Below are positions 1-12,025 of a stretch of DNA of 64,000 nucleotides, piece after piece (the stretch's first letter is position 1; each line of letters starts with the position of its first letter). The position numbers were made by a program, and so were the translations under genes. Source of the stretch: Sympetrum striolatum (lineage: Eukaryota; Arthropoda; Insecta; Odonata; Libellulidae); contig OX388341.1 of assembly GCA_947579665.1 (NCBI GenBank), positions 4,278,001 to 4,342,000 on the forward strand, given 5' to 3'. Below the pieces are notes generated by a model. The model was not told the DNA's origin. It saw nothing but the letters and a program-made list of their open reading frames with translations, and ran no database searches.

Positions 1-3000
1 TCAGGCACTTTCTCCATAATTTCACTTCCACTATCCATTCCCATCAATTACCTGGGGATTCATGAGAAAATAGTTTGAATTTCATTTAGATAGGGCAAGT
101 ATTTGAAAATAAATTTCTTATGATAAGTGAGACCTTACATGGATTGTATTTTGCATGTCTTAGTAATAATTAGAATTTCTAAAATACAGTGTTTAATTAT
201 TGTTCATTTTGTGCACTATTTGAAGTGCTCCTTGTGATAAACTTTTATGTGATATTTTAAGAAATTAAGCTCCAAATAAGTTAATAATGTTGAGGACTTT
301 GTATATTTAAGATGGCTATACATGCACCATAATTTCTTCAGTACTTATAAAATCTTTTAAAATTATATACTCATGTCATGGAGTTCTTAAACTTTATCAA
401 GCAGAACTTTAATTATTGTTATCATGAAGTATGTTTACATCCTTCTGGATTTAAAATTTCTTGGCTACTTTTATTTATGAAATAGAATTTCTTCAACCTA
501 AGACAGCTGCCTGAGAGAAAGTGTTTCATAGGATTTGATGAGCCTCTGTATGTGTCTAATGTATATGAGCATTGTATAGTGTGTTGTAGCTTTATTAATG
601 TTATGGAATTCATCTCACTTCAAACAATATCTTCTTTACGTCTTACAAACTGATAGATATATTTCTATGTATATATTTTAAAATTTTGTAGTTGCTTTTT
701 AACTGAATATGCTCAGATTTTATTTTAATGGCCATCAATGTTTTTCTGCAGTCTCCTTACATTCCATTTATGTTTTTTAGATTTTGGGGAAGTTTTCTAG
801 AAACACTAGGTTCATCTAGAACCAAAAGATATTGGTATTAATTTTATAAAGGATTTTCTCAGTCTCGTAATTGGAAATCGTATATTCTTTTAAAATTCAT
901 GAGTCTTCATGTAGAAGTGTCATTTTATTTTGTAAGGTTTGGTGTTAATTAATTAAATGTTCACTTTATTGTAGGTAAAACAGTTTCTAACTGCATTCAT
1001 TTTGAGAAAATAGTTATAGCTCTTTTTACATAGTCTCTGAGAGTAAGGGTTTCTTTCTTACAGATTAAATTTTGTCTGACTATTATGATCTGCATTTCTA
1101 CAATTCAGTGTTAAATTATCGTTCATTTAGTAGTTATCCTTTGGGAACTTACACTCCAAAGAAGCGAATGACCTTTAACACCTAACTGACACGAGGAAGG
1201 TAATGATAAGGATTTCATCAAGTTTGATTAGTATATCTTGATGCATGTTCTGCAATATATTTGTTACATATTACACTCTGTTATTTATCTGTTTGTTTTA
1301 ACAAGTCTTCAATAGTTTCTTTTCAACGTTGTTTTAATCTTCTTAAAAATTTGTCTCAGTTTGCCAGTCCTATCAAATGTAATGGATTTATAGGAAGGTG
1401 TTTGAACAAGTTCTAGGCTCACTGAATTCCTGACGAAAGAGGTTTTTATTTGTGTTGCAAATTCTCAATTCATCTGTCTGTCTCACAACTATTTTCTGTA
1501 TATTAATTTGAAAATTATGGCCGTTCATTTACAAGTGTCAGCATTTTAAATCCCAGGTGTTAGTCATCTGAATTTAACATCCTTCTGGGCTTAAAATTTC
1601 TTGGCTACATTTACATTTAAGAAAAATAACATGAAATTTCTATAACCTAGGAGGTCTCTTTGAGAAAAAGTGTTTCATTGGTTTTAAAGAGTCTCTTATG
1701 GAATGAATGCTTTATAATGATTAGGATTTCTGAATCATTGCATTGTGTAGGTTGTGAAATAATTGAAGTCCTCCAAGTGCAAAGTGTTCAGTGGTTTCTA
1801 GTGATTCTCTAAGTTAAGGTTTCTTTGGGAACTTAGGCTGCATATAAGCAGATGACCTTGAGGACTTAAAGTTTTGCTTCTAGAATTCTATGCGTACACT
1901 ATGATTTATTTTCTACTTAAAACATTTTCTTCGGTTAAGTGGAGTTTTCTCCATTATCCTGGAGTTCTTAAACTGTTTTCTGCAGAACTTTATTTATTTC
2001 TTGAAAGTTTTCACAACTCTAAATTCTATTTAATGCTCAAGATAGCTCAAGAAAGAATTTGAACCCTATCACATTGTGATTTATTTCTATTTTCCCTATT
2101 TTGTAAAGTTTTATTTTGTTATACCAACATCTAAGGCGCTTTATTTTCATGTCCAAGGGTCTGCATGTATATATTACATTGGGTTGCTATTTATTTACAT
2201 ATCTTCAGGTATTCTGTTGTTTTCATTAGATTAGACTAATTTCTTCAAAAACATTTTTGTCATAATGTATGAAAGATATATTATCGAATTTTTTATGATG
2301 TGAAAATTCTTAATTATTTTAACATCAGTAATTTTGATAGTTCGTACAGATCTCTTATTTGATAATTGATCTCTGGAAGAGTGATTTTTAATGAGTATCA
2401 GTAACTATTTAAGCAACTTGATTCACACAAACAAAGAGGAATCAAATAACATTGTGAAAATTAGATAGTTATTGCTTAGAAATCATATCACTTGTTCCTT
2501 TCCTTCTCTTTTTATTATTATATTTTGTTGAATTTAGTTCTTCTTTCCAAATACTTATGGGGTTCAATATTTTAAAGTTATTCAGAGGAATACCGCTTGA
2601 AAGAGTTGCTGGTTTTAGTGTACAGTTCTTGTGTTTGACTTTCACTTTTCACTTCTGTGAATTGTTCTTCTTAATACTTTGCCTTTGGAGAGCTGTCTTT
2701 ACATGTTTCCTTAGTCTCTTCTATGGTGCTTCAATATCTTTTTATTGGTTTCAAATTTCCTCTTTATTTGATTGGATTTTATTTGGTTTTCTTGCATTTC
2801 CCATTATATGGCCACACAGTTTAAGTGCATTAGGTACTTTTTATCCTTGATTGTTTCTCGGATTCTTATTTTGTTACTCAGATTGTTCTTTGAGTGTCAA
2901 GTTGTCTTCTAGCTTTATTAATATCATGGAATTCGTCTCACTTCAAACAATATCTTCATCACATGTTATAAACTGCTGAATATCTTTATATAATTGTTCA

Positions 3001-3660
3001 AAATCTTCTGTAGTTGCTTTATAACTGAATATTCTCAAATTTAATTTAATTTTTCTTTATCTCTCAACATTTCATTATGTTCTTTTGATATTAGGAAAGT
3101 ATTTCAACAAACAATAGGTTCATAATGCAAACCCTCATTTTGACATAGGTCAATAACTACTATTTGCATCTTATTTTACAATTCAAGACCCTTTCTTTAT
3201 CAATGTCAGTATTTTGCAATGTTTGGTGTTAATTCATTTAAAGTTCACTTTATTGGGTGTACAACAATATTCAACAATTTATTTATGAATAAGTTTGAAT
3301 TCATTTTACATAGGACAACTGTTTGGGAGAAAATGTTTTTCAAGATTTTAATTATTTATCAAATGACTTTAGCATGAATTTACATTTAGAAATTAAAATT
3401 ATTACAATGTTTAATTATTGAATATGTAGGGAAATATTTGAGAGGGTGCAGGTGACTCATTACGTAGTTCTTCTTCTAAGAATTTTAACTCCAAAGATGC
3501 AAATTACCTTTAGAACATTTGTCAAATTGACGAAAGGCAAAAAGGTTTATCTTTAAAGGTTGATAGTATGTGTTGTTTTCGAGTTGCTTTTGTTATTTAT
3601 AGGCGTCTCAATAGATGGACACTTGATGAAAATGTAAAGTGTATTCGCTGAGAATCCTGA
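1..3660. repeat. Old diverged duplicated AT-rich repeat region
   Basis: The same phrases recur in the same order with moderate divergence. Segment 587-770 (male: ggaattcatctcacttc) matches 2911-3040, about 2.3 kb away. Segment 450-540 matches 1585-1700, about 1.14 kb away. Segment 300-410 matches 1880-1990, about 1.58 kb away. 930-990 matches 3215-3280, and 1147-1180 matches 3482-3515. Because the offsets differ, this is not a simple tandem array; it looks like several decayed, partly deleted copies of one unit. No protein motif of a transposon was recognised in it. Confidence 0.55.
2557..2850 (+). CDS. Hydrophobic ORF, possible membrane-protein fragment
   Basis: This ATG-started 97-codon frame is very rich in Phe, Leu and Trp and could form two or three membrane helices. 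It lies 4.7 kb upstream of the gustatory-receptor exon on the same strand, so an N-terminal receptor exon is conceivable. No diagnostic motif is visible, and hydrophobic frames arise easily in T-rich DNA. It also sits inside the old repeated region. Treat it as doubtful. Confidence 0.15.
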   Translation: MGFNILKLFRGIPLERVAGFSVQFLCLTFTFHFCELFFLILCLWRAVFTCFLSLFYGASISFYWFQISSLFDWILFGFLAFPIIWPHSLSALGTFYP

Positions 3661-3782
3661 GAATCTTGAACGAGAGTGGACGTTGCTTTTTTCCGGTCTT
3701 CCAGATAACCTGCTCTAGGCTATTATCAATCGTGCATCCGCACGCTGTTAATTACGTTTTCAGAACATTGAATATTTTTTAG

Positions 3783-4060
3783 GGTAAAATTTCGGAAGAG
3801 GACCGGAACTTTGTCTTCCTATATCTCCCCTAAAAATCACCCTTTTTCGATGAAATTTTTATGGAACAATTGTTGAACATTGTGCATTTATTACATACAT
3901 TTAAGTAATGTGTAGGTGCTATATTTACCGAGATAAGTACGTTGAAGTGAAGGAGGTACAGGAATGGCGTCCGTGGAGCCATTTTGAACCGTTATCAAAA
4001 TATCCAGTAATAAGGGAGATATAGGAAGACAAAGTTCCGGTCCTCTTCCGAAATTTTACC
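3783..4060. mobile_element. MITE with 47-bp perfect terminal inverted repeats
   Basis: The left arm 3783-3829 (starting ggtaaaatttcggaagagga) is the exact reverse complement of 4014-4060. The 184-bp centre has no open frame. Both arms are flanked by T or A runs (tttttt / aaaaaa), so the element may extend a few bases further and the target-site duplication cannot be fixed. The transposon superfamily is unknown. The unmutated arms suggest either recent insertion or gene conversion. Confidence 0.8.
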
Positions 4061-4860
4061 AAAAAATTGAATCCTTTAAAGTATTTCTCTTACTTACTGT
4101 TGAAGACTGAATTTTTCAGTATTTACTTCATGATAAACAAAGATTATAGCAATGCTACTTTATATTTGAATAGAGTTCTGTTTTGTTTTAGATGTGTCCA
4201 TTTTTTGCTTAATTTTTTCAAGAAATCGATTTTTCTCTGAGATATTTTCATAAGTGAGTTATAGAGGTGATGTGAGATAATTGCATGACATAATGATAGA
4301 ATTTGCAAGTTGATCGGTTATACATTATTAGGTGTTGAATCCTGGGAAAAGAATACTTTCAATTATTGAGGCTATGTATTTCAATGTCTTAAATTTAGAG
4401 ATTGAATTTTATTAAAACTTTAAATGTTAGAAATTGAATTTTTATCTTCATAAAAGTTTGTTGTTTTAATGTCAATTGAAAGTCTGGATAAAAGTTTTTT
4501 ATTGAAGTTGAATTTGTTTACTGTAGTTAAGATTAAATATTTTTCAACATGACTATTATTCAAACTTTATTTGGTTGTTAATTGATTTTCACTTAGTGTA
4601 TTGATATTATTTCAGTCTAAATGTTATAAAAATAGACGAATATTCATGGAATCAGCCAGTTAGCAAAGATTTTAAAATTTATTGATTAATATTTGGTTTT
4701 AATATATATTCCCTTTGATATTTGTTGAATTGTACTGGTTGTCATGAATTTATTGGGGTTTCAAGTTCAATGAAACTGCAGTAGTTAAAAATATTTTTAG
4801 AGCATTCACAGATTAAATTTTGGAGCATTTACTTTATAATAAACAAATATTATTATTATT
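4061..4860. other. AT-rich DNA, nothing recognised
   Basis: This stretch has no long open frame, no clear repeat partner in the window and no RNA gene. It ends with a short attattattatt run at 4849-4861. Confidence 0.5.
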
Positions 4861-4862
4861 AC

Positions 4863-4990
4863 AAACTGATCTACGGAGAGACGGACATGGTTTCCAAGAA
4901 CCCTGCTTCTGTGGTTGTGTGGTGCTGGTTGCCTTGACGGTAGCTGGGTGTTCCTAATTCCCTTAACTTGCGGACGGCGCGCCGCGGCAG
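4863..4990. other. GC-rich island of unknown nature next to hAT copy A
   Basis: About 130 bp with much higher GC than the surroundings (including ggacggcgcgccgcggcagc) sits where the other copies of the hAT-like family have their left terminal region. Copies B and C have different sequence at this place. It is probably a piece of another element or a rearranged end. A 66-codon minus frame over it (4871-5071) has no recognisable motif. Confidence 0.3.
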
Positions 4991-7387
4991 CGGGAAGTAG
5001 TCACAGCATAAGATAATATTCCCATGAGAAAAATTCGAAAGTGCTGATTCGTTTACTCCTCGCAAAAACACAAGGGAACATTCGAGAAGTAATTCGAAAA
5101 TTTCACCCTGAAAACAGAGATTAAGATTACGTTTAAGAGGCTAACAGATTGTTAAAACGCTCAGATCTTCTGCATGTGACTGTCTTGAGGGTGTGAATGC
5201 AAAGCTAGGCTCGTGAATAGTGCTTTTGAGAAATTCACAGTAAAAAGTTCAAGGGAGAGTTTTGTTTGGATTTTATAAGGTACAGATGGACATCCGAAAA
5301 TGTTTTTTCACTCTCCGCAAATAGCTCAAGGCCTCTATCGGAAAAGATAAGATAATGGCTATGTGTTTTTTTGTGAAATGACCATTATTAGATGCATAAA
5401 TTAGGATCGCCTTTTACAGGGCTGTTATCAGAGGGTACATCTCAAGATGAATGTAGCGACAATTCCAAAGGCACTGGTTCCAGTATTAAGCATTCTGGAC
5501 GATTAAAGTCTGTACAGTAGACTCTTCATTACTCGGTATGATATATACTGATCAGTACTCGGTATATATCATACCGAGTCATTATTTCTTATATTTAGTA
5601 ATTTATCTTTATTTTATGATTGCCTGTTAATTTCATGTATATTTGAGAAAATTATTCGATAACCGAATTTCCGTAGACATTTGAAAAAGTATTGGAGCAA
5701 TAAAAGATATCAGTAAAAATTAATATACGATGATATTATTAATAATGTACCACTTTGGAAGGAAATCAGTCAGCTGAAAGGTATTGCGCGCGTAAGGTAC
5801 GCACATATTTATCGGAACAGAGACTTGATGGCTTGAAATAAATTTGATGGACTGTTAAAACTGTGGCTTCTTGAATTCTCCAGCGTCCTTTTTCCTCCTT
5901 CCACCAATTTTTTTCTCTGGTAATAGAATCCAACGAACCTCATGACTTATCCTGTCAACCACGTGGTCATGCAATGCCCCTTCAAAATTCCAATTCATGG
6001 AAAATTTTCGTTTTCTTTGAAAGTTCAGTGTGTAATACTGGTTTTGCGTCAGCTCTCTGCTGGTTGAACCACCTACCTGTTACTTAGTCTAACTAATTGT
6101 ACGTTGACAACTTCATTTTTTCACCTTGGTGTGTAACTTTAATTCTGCAAATTCAATTATAATATCAACTATAATCAAGAGTATACTGTATTTTTTAATG
6201 TACCTGAATTTTTAATGTTCGGTATGTGACGAATTCAATTGAATACTCAGCTAATACATAAATAACGAAATCAGGATTAATTGTAAGCCTACCAAAAAAT
6301 TTCATCTAATATAAAGATGTTTTTGTTTTTTAGAAGAGGAGGTGATTTTAAGAAACAAAGGAAGAAATCACTCATAAGAAAGATTGCGTAAATGATTCGT
6401 GCAATGCAGCTAACAAGTCCCACTCGAGTCAGTCATCTGATATTGGATTATCCATTGGAAAACAGGAAAAAATCCAAATTCTCAAACTATACTTAGAAGC
6501 ACAATTATTCCTGCAATTATGGAAAAATAAAGAAGAAAATTATTTTTTACATATTAGATTTAATTCTTCATTTCAATGTTCTAGATTGATGACCAAACTA
6601 AAATGGAGGTTCTGAGCAATCCATGGATACTTTTTCTGTGATTTTCTTAATTAAAATTTTTCCTTCTTGGTTTTGAAATAAAAAATATAGTTTTTGAGAA
6701 TGCTTGTTCATTATTTTTGGGTTAAAGTATTTACTGAATGGAAAGGTTCTCTTTTTGGTAAAATATCTTATTTATAAAATCTAATTAACTTTAGATTCAT
6801 GTAACGAAAGTCTGGCAATGTGCATATAAACTATGTGCAATAAGCAGTATATATACTTCAAGTTATTATTGTTATACATTGATGGTATTTTCTGGGCAGG
6901 CGACATTTCAATTAAATTCCAAAATCTGCTGATGATTTTGTCTGATAACGAATGATATTCAAATAAGCATAGCCGCGCGAATATTACGTTTTATATCGCT
7001 TGCCAAATAACCGTAACTAATTATTTCCTTCTCACGCTTGGCAACCTCATGGAAGAAAGAACTCTCAAAGACTCAGAAAGTTTATATTTACAGCACTAAA
7101 AAACTTCAGCATAGAAAAAAATGAGTTTTTAAAAGATATTGGAAGTATCCAAACTAGAAATCCAAACAACAATAATGATAAGTTTCCAAAAGTTCAATTA
7201 TGTTAACTACTATCTTGGAAAGTTAAATATGTTGACCACATAAGCATTAAAATCCTCTAGTTTTTAAAGCATTTTAAGTTTTGAAAGAAATGACAAATAT
7301 TGTAGTGGGCAAAAATATACTAGCCTGTGTAAGGTAGGCATATTTGGTTTTATCAGCAGCCTTTGGCAAATCCTGGCTGCGCCACTG
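4990..7387 (+). mobile_element. hAT-like repeat family, copy A (left end missing)
   Basis: This segment is collinear with copy B (42389-45604) and, in reverse orientation, with copy C (60354-62491). Shared landmarks include the block around 5020-5270, gaggaggtgattttaag near 6340, and the block 6985-7105. The right end (ctggctgcgccactg, ending 7387) matches the terminus of copy C. No transposase frame survives, so it is non-autonomous or dead. The left terminus found in B and C is absent here. Confidence 0.7.
5531..5579. repeat. 18-bp perfect inverted repeat (hairpin) inside hAT copy A
   Basis: Arms 5531-5548 (actcggtatgatatatac) and 5562-5579 are exact reverse complements separated by 13 bases. 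The corresponding stretch of copy B near 43480 lacks the palindrome, so it arose or was gained in copy A. Confidence 0.75.
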
Positions 7388-7553
7388 GCTACAACATATT
7401 TTAAGTTTTAATTCCCTCATTTTCGTTGGGGGAATCATACTAGCTTATATAAATTATGTGCTACTAATACATGAAATTAAATATTTCACATCAAACCATT
7501 GATTTGAAATATTCTTCAACTATGTCATATATTTTTACTGGGTCTTATTTTAG

Positions 7554-8080
7554 TAATAAGATTATTGGCTAAATATGCTCTTGTACAGAATCCTATGATT
7601 TTACCAACCTATGTTTGTCTCGTGTATTGTCTGATAGCATTATTTGTTATTCACCACCTCATTATCCGTCTACTGCTGCTATTTGGAGATTGGTTGCAAG
7701 ACTTAAATGATGTTCTACGAAACAACATGGAACTGGATTTGTTTCCAAACAAAATATTATTATTTAATTCGTCTTACAACTAACGGAATGCATCAAAAAG
7801 ATTCCTTAGTAAGAGAAAAATTAGAAACTACGCATCTGTACACATATATTTGCTAAAAACATTAATGGACCTTAGGAAAATAGTAGATCATATATACCTT
7901 CATCAAATTATTTCATCTCCATTTATCATAGTATTGATTTATTTCAATTTGGGCACAATTGAATCATTGACAAAAGATCTCCCTCTTTGGACATTAACAA
8001 TTTCGTTGACTGTCGGTAATGTTCTTGAACTGTTACTCTTGACAATCAGCCTCACCATTATCCAGAAGATGCACAGTCAG
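7554..8080 (+). CDS. Gustatory receptor exon 1 (central membrane region)
   Basis: A frame runs from about 7508 to 8170, broken only by TAA at 7781-7783. A pyrimidine-rich acceptor (tcttattttag) at 7553 and a donor (cag|gtaaat) at 8080/8081 suggest the exon limits. Before the stop are two strongly hydrophobic segments followed by FGDWLQDLNDVLRN. After it come LMDLRKIVDHIYLHQ and two more helices. The order helix, F..LN..L, charged linker, LR.I, helix is the layout of insect gustatory receptors. The stop lies in the loop between helices. The frame begins without an ATG, so an upstream exon is implied. Confidence 0.6.
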
Positions 8081-8548
8081 GTAAATAATCTGTACTTTTT
8101 CAAAAATTTATTACCATTTTGTATTCTTTCATTGGTCCCTTCTTGGTGTAGGATTTCATTGTGTCTTTAGTTTTTGTATAATGGGAATTTATTTAATATT
8201 GGATAAACATGATAATATTTCTGCCAGCTACGATTGAGTGATTGGGATGGCAGAAACTACAATTATGCCACTGTCAGATTTGCACAGTTTAAATGTAAAT
8301 GTAGAAAATGTTTTTACAACATAACTATCGAGACTCATTCAGTATTCTGCATGTTAATGAGTGATTATTATATACAAGTAAACAGTAAATATAATTAACA
8401 TATCATATCCTAAAAAAGATAACAAACTCCTCAATGCAATGGCTTATTGCAATACGTTTTACTAGAAATTATTCTATGCAAGAGATCAAGAACAACAAAA
8501 TGAAAAGTTTCTGAAATATTTTTTGTTATTCTCTCAAATGTAGGAGTG

Positions 8549-8841
8549 TTTGGGAAGTGGGTTGCGCGTAAATAAACGTTTTCTAAAAGAGACACACTAG
8601 TACTGCGTTGCGACGAAAGAATATGCCTTTTATTAAACTGGCTTTGAATATACAGGACAAGATGGCGCGTGCGGCCATAAAGGTTACAAACTGAGACAAT
8701 TTCAATGTTATCTAGGCGGAGGCCACGATAGGAGTGAGAGCATCTCAAGCGCGTTGGGCACGGAGCTCTCCAAAAACAAATGCCCACCGTCGGCCGCTAC
8801 AATATGGCGCTGGGCGCAGGCTGTCTGCACCGGTCGCCACA
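8549..8841 (-). repeat. Gypsy 3' LTR
   Basis: On the element's strand it starts TGTGGCGACCGG and ends CTTCCCAAA (or TTCCCA if the outer AA is not counted). I saw no difference from the other LTR. It contains fragments of a spurious frame also present in the other LTR. Confidence 0.92.
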
Positions 8842-8855
8842 GCACCCCCCCGCCA
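8842..8855 (-). promoter_or_regulatory. Polypurine tract of the Gypsy element
   Basis: Directly before the 3' LTR, the element's strand reads gcggggggg then tgc. This G-rich purine run is where plus-strand DNA priming is expected. Identification rests on position and composition. Confidence 0.6.
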
Positions 8856-8926
8856 GTGGTTTGCTCTCGATAAAACACGAAACAATACTAAAAAGATAAA
8901 AAAGAAAAACTGTTAGTAAATAATAA

Positions 8927-11900
8927 TCAAAACAACTGAAAATCCCGGAGATGTTCCGGAAAACGGACAGATCTTCCTATTCTCGTCTGCCTTTCGTTTT
9001 CTGTGGACTCCGGTCGTTGCTCATCGGCGACGAAATAGGCGGGTTTTAGCCTATCAACCGAAACTCTAACCTCCCTGCCCTTGCATAGGATGAGGAAAGT
9101 TTTCTCCCTTCTGCTGATGACCTCGTATGGTCCGTCGTAGGGAGGTTGTAATGGCCGCCTCACTGCGTCGTTCCGAAGGAACACATGCGTGGAAGTCATT
9201 AGGTCTTTGTTAATGAAAACCTTAATCCGCGCATGGTTGGCAGTTGCTACTGGCCGCAGGTGCTGCATGCGTTCTCTTAATTCAGACGCGAAGGTAGTTG
9301 AGTCTGCGGCGTCTGTTGAGGTGAGGAATTCGCCGGGCAGGCGGATGGGTTGCCCGTATACCATCTCCGCCGCGGTGCCTTTGACATCCTCTTTCCATGC
9401 CGCTCTAATTCCCAGAAGGACGATCGGCAATGCGTCCAGCCAGCTGTCATCCTCATGGCACATTATAGCAGCCTTCAACTGGCGATGAAAACGTTCAACT
9501 AGGCCGTTGGATGCGGGATGATAAGCCGTGGTCCTTAGGTGCGTGATTCCGGTCATCCGCGCGACCTCCCTGAAGACCCCAGACTCGAATTGGCGTCCCT
9601 GGTCAGTCGTTACTTGGAGAGGTGGTCCGAATCGGGATATCCATCCGGAAACAAATGTGCGGGCGACGGTCTCAGCAGTGATGTCCTCCATGGGAAATGC
9701 CTCCGGCCATCTCGTAAATCGGTCCACACAGGTGAGACAGTACTTCTGCCCCCGTGCGTACGGCAATGGTCCGATGATATCGACGTGGACGTGGTCGAAT
9801 CTCGAGGCGGCGGCTGCGAAATTGCCGAGCGGTGCGACCGTGTGACGGTGAACCTTCGCCCTCTGGCACGAGATGCATCCTTGAGTCCACTTGCGGCAAT
9901 CCCTCTGCATGTCAGGCCAAACGTAGCGGGTTGCCACGAGTCTTGCCGATGCTTTTGCCCCAGGATGTGCGAGAGAATGCAGAGAGGCAAATACCTGGCG
10001 ACGGCAAAGTGCCGGCACGAAAGGTCTCGCTGGTTTGGTGGAGAAATCACAATACAGGCTGTTGGGTGAGCCCGGGATTGTGACCTCTCGCAGGTCGAGT
10101 GATGAACCTGAATCTAGCAGCGCCTTGAGTTCCACATCCTCCCGTTGGGCGGTTGCCAAAGTCTCCATGTCCATCCCTTGGTGAACAGCTTCAACGCGAG
10201 AGAGTGCGTCCGCAACCACGTTATCCGTTCCATCCACATGACGGATGTCGGTGGAAAACTGTCCGATGAAATCTAAATACCGGAATTGTCTAGGGGAACA
10301 CTTTTCGGGTTTTTGACGAAAAGCGAACACTAGAGGCTTGTGGTCCGTAAATATGGTGAAAGCGCGCCCTTCCAGCATGTGTTTGAAGTGGCGGATGGAC
10401 CGGTAAATCGCCAACAGCTCACGATCATAAGCGCTGTACATTTTCTCCGCTGGGCTCAACTTTTGGGCGTAGAAACCCAACGGCTGCCATTCACCATCGG
10501 GCCGCTGCTGCAATGCGGCTCCTAAGCTGCTATCGGAAGCGTCTGAAAAAAGTGCTAAATCATAGCAAGGATTAGGATGAGACAAAAGCGCAGAATTTGA
10601 TAAGGAATATTTACAAGTGTCGAAAGCTTTCGTCGCTTCCGAAGTCCACATTAATTCGTCATCACCTTTCACATTGCCCTTCAATAAATCGTTCAGTGGG
10701 GCTTGCAATTCGGCGGCTTTGGGAATAAATCGTCTGTAAAAGTTTATCATCCCCAAAAACCTACGAAGAGACTTCGCTGTCTTTGGCACTTGGTAGTCTA
10801 ATATCGCACGCACTTTCTCATCGAGTGGCTGAGTGCCGCGCTCCGTGACTTTACATCCTAAAAATTCCACTTCATTGACACCGAAAACGCACTTCGAAGG
10901 ATTGACAAGCACACCATATTCACTTAAACGCGAGAATAGTTTTTCTAAGTGTATCGAATGCTCTTCTTCATTCTCTGACGCAACAAGAATGTCATCAATA
11001 TATGCATAACAGAAATTCAGCCCGTGTAGCACTTCGTCAATAAAACGTTGAAATGTTTGCGCTGCATTTTGAAGGCCAAACGACATAAATGGGAATTCAA
11101 ATAAGCCGAACGGCGTTATAATTGCAGTCTTACACACGTCGTCGGGATGCACGGGGATTTGGTTATAAGCCCTCACAAGATCTATTTTGGAGAATATTCT
11201 CTTACCTGCGAGGTTCTGAGCGAAATCTTGCATGTTCGGCACGGGATATTTATCCGGTATCGTCCGGGAGTTCAACGCGCGGTAGTCTCCACAGGGGCGC
11301 CACTCATCTCCTTTCTTCGGGACGAGGTGAAGGGCCGACGACCAGCAGCTGTCGGATCGGCGGGCGGTCCCAAGGCGAATCATTAACTCGAACTCTTTCT
11401 TCGCGATTGAAAGTTTATCCGGAGCCAATCTACGCGGTCGACAAAACACAGGAGGGCCAGGCGTCGTCTTGATGTAATGAACTGTGGAATGAGCAGGATC
11501 CTTATGGGTTCCCGCTGGCCTGGTTATTTCCGGGAAACGCTCGAGAATGCAGTGATATTGCGAATTACCCGCGACTGCCTTCACTTGCATTTCACTATTA
11601 CCGACGAGGCCTCCCGGGACAGAGAGGGTAGTCGTGCTATCTATCAATCGGCGATTTTTAACATCCACTAAAAGTCCGTAATGGCTCAAAAAATCGGCAC
11701 CGATAATGGGCTTGCTCACATCCGCGATCACGAAACGCCACGTAAAGTCTCTGCGCAACCCAAAATTCAAATTTAATGTCACCCATCCGTACGTCGCGAT
11801 GGTAGTTTCGTTAGCAGCGAAAAGTTCATAATTAGTTTTCACTCGCCTACCACTAACATAATTTCGCGGATACACGCACAAATCTGAACCGGTATCAACG

Positions 11901-12025
11901 AGATATTGAGTTTTAGTCACTGCGTCAGACACAAAAAGGCGGCGCGAGGACGAGCGGCAGTCGGCTGCCGCATCTACCGACTGGCTCTCTAGTTTTCCGG
12001 CACGAAATTGCATGGGGAAACACAT
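8927..12025 (-). CDS. pol: Gypsy pol polyprotein (protease, RT, RNase H, integrase)
   Basis: An uninterrupted 1,032-codon frame. Domains in order: retropepsin with DTGS at residues 44-47; reverse transcriptase about 195-380 with YIDD at 342-345; RNase H with D495, E536 and D561; integrase zinc finger H683, H687, C717, C720; integrase core D749, D808 and E844, the last two 35 residues apart (DD35E). These are all expected catalytic residues, so the enzymes look intact. The frame overlaps gag by 37 nt and is shifted by -1 relative to it, so pol is probably made by -1 ribosomal frameshifting and the first ATG is not necessarily used. The C-terminal part after about residue 900 resembles a short integrase tail without a chromodomain. 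Confidence 0.95.
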   Translation of the reverse strand: MCFPMQFRAGKLESQSVDAAADCRSSSRRLFVSDAVTKTQYLVDTGSDLCVYPRNYVSGRRVKTNYELFAANETTIATYGWVTLNLNFGLRRDFTWRFVIADVSKPIIGADFLSHYGLLVDVKNRRLIDSTTTLSVPGGLVGNSEMQVKAVAGNSQYHCILERFPEITRPAGTHKDPAHSTVHYIKTTPGPPVFCRPRRLAPDKLSIAKKEFELMIRLGTARRSDSCWSSALHLVPKKGDEWRPCGDYRALNSRTIPDKYPVPNMQDFAQNLAGKRIFSKIDLVRAYNQIPVHPDDVCKTAIITPFGLFEFPFMSFGLQNAAQTFQRFIDEVLHGLNFCYAYIDDILVASENEEEHSIHLEKLFSRLSEYGVLVNPSKCVFGVNEVEFLGCKVTERGTQPLDEKVRAILDYQVPKTAKSLRRFLGMINFYRRFIPKAAELQAPLNDLLKGNVKGDDELMWTSEATKAFDTCKYSLSNSALLSHPNPCYDLALFSDASDSSLGAALQQRPDGEWQPLGFYAQKLSPAEKMYSAYDRELLAIYRSIRHFKHMLEGRAFTIFTDHKPLVFAFRQKPEKCSPRQFRYLDFIGQFSTDIRHVDGTDNVVADALSRVEAVHQGMDMETLATAQREDVELKALLDSGSSLDLREVTIPGSPNSLYCDFSTKPARPFVPALCRRQVFASLHSLAHPGAKASARLVATRYVWPDMQRDCRKWTQGCISCQRAKVHRHTVAPLGNFAAAASRFDHVHVDIIGPLPYARGQKYCLTCVDRFTRWPEAFPMEDITAETVARTFVSGWISRFGPPLQVTTDQGRQFESGVFREVARMTGITHLRTTAYHPASNGLVERFHRQLKAAIMCHEDDSWLDALPIVLLGIRAAWKEDVKGTAAEMVYGQPIRLPGEFLTSTDAADSTTFASELRERMQHLRPVATANHARIKVFINKDLMTSTHVFLRNDAVRRPLQPPYDGPYEVISRREKTFLILCKGREVRVSVDRLKPAYFVADEQRPESTENERQTRIGRSVRFPEHLRDFQLF

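Noticed and set aside
5500..5620. pogo-like end (tacagtagactcttcattac) inside hAT copy A
   Set aside because: Copy B has the same string as part of the family body, so it is not a separate insertion.
8431..8787. Open frame over the Gypsy LTR, duplicated at 12842-13087
   Set aside because: It is the same LTR sequence twice and has no protein motif.
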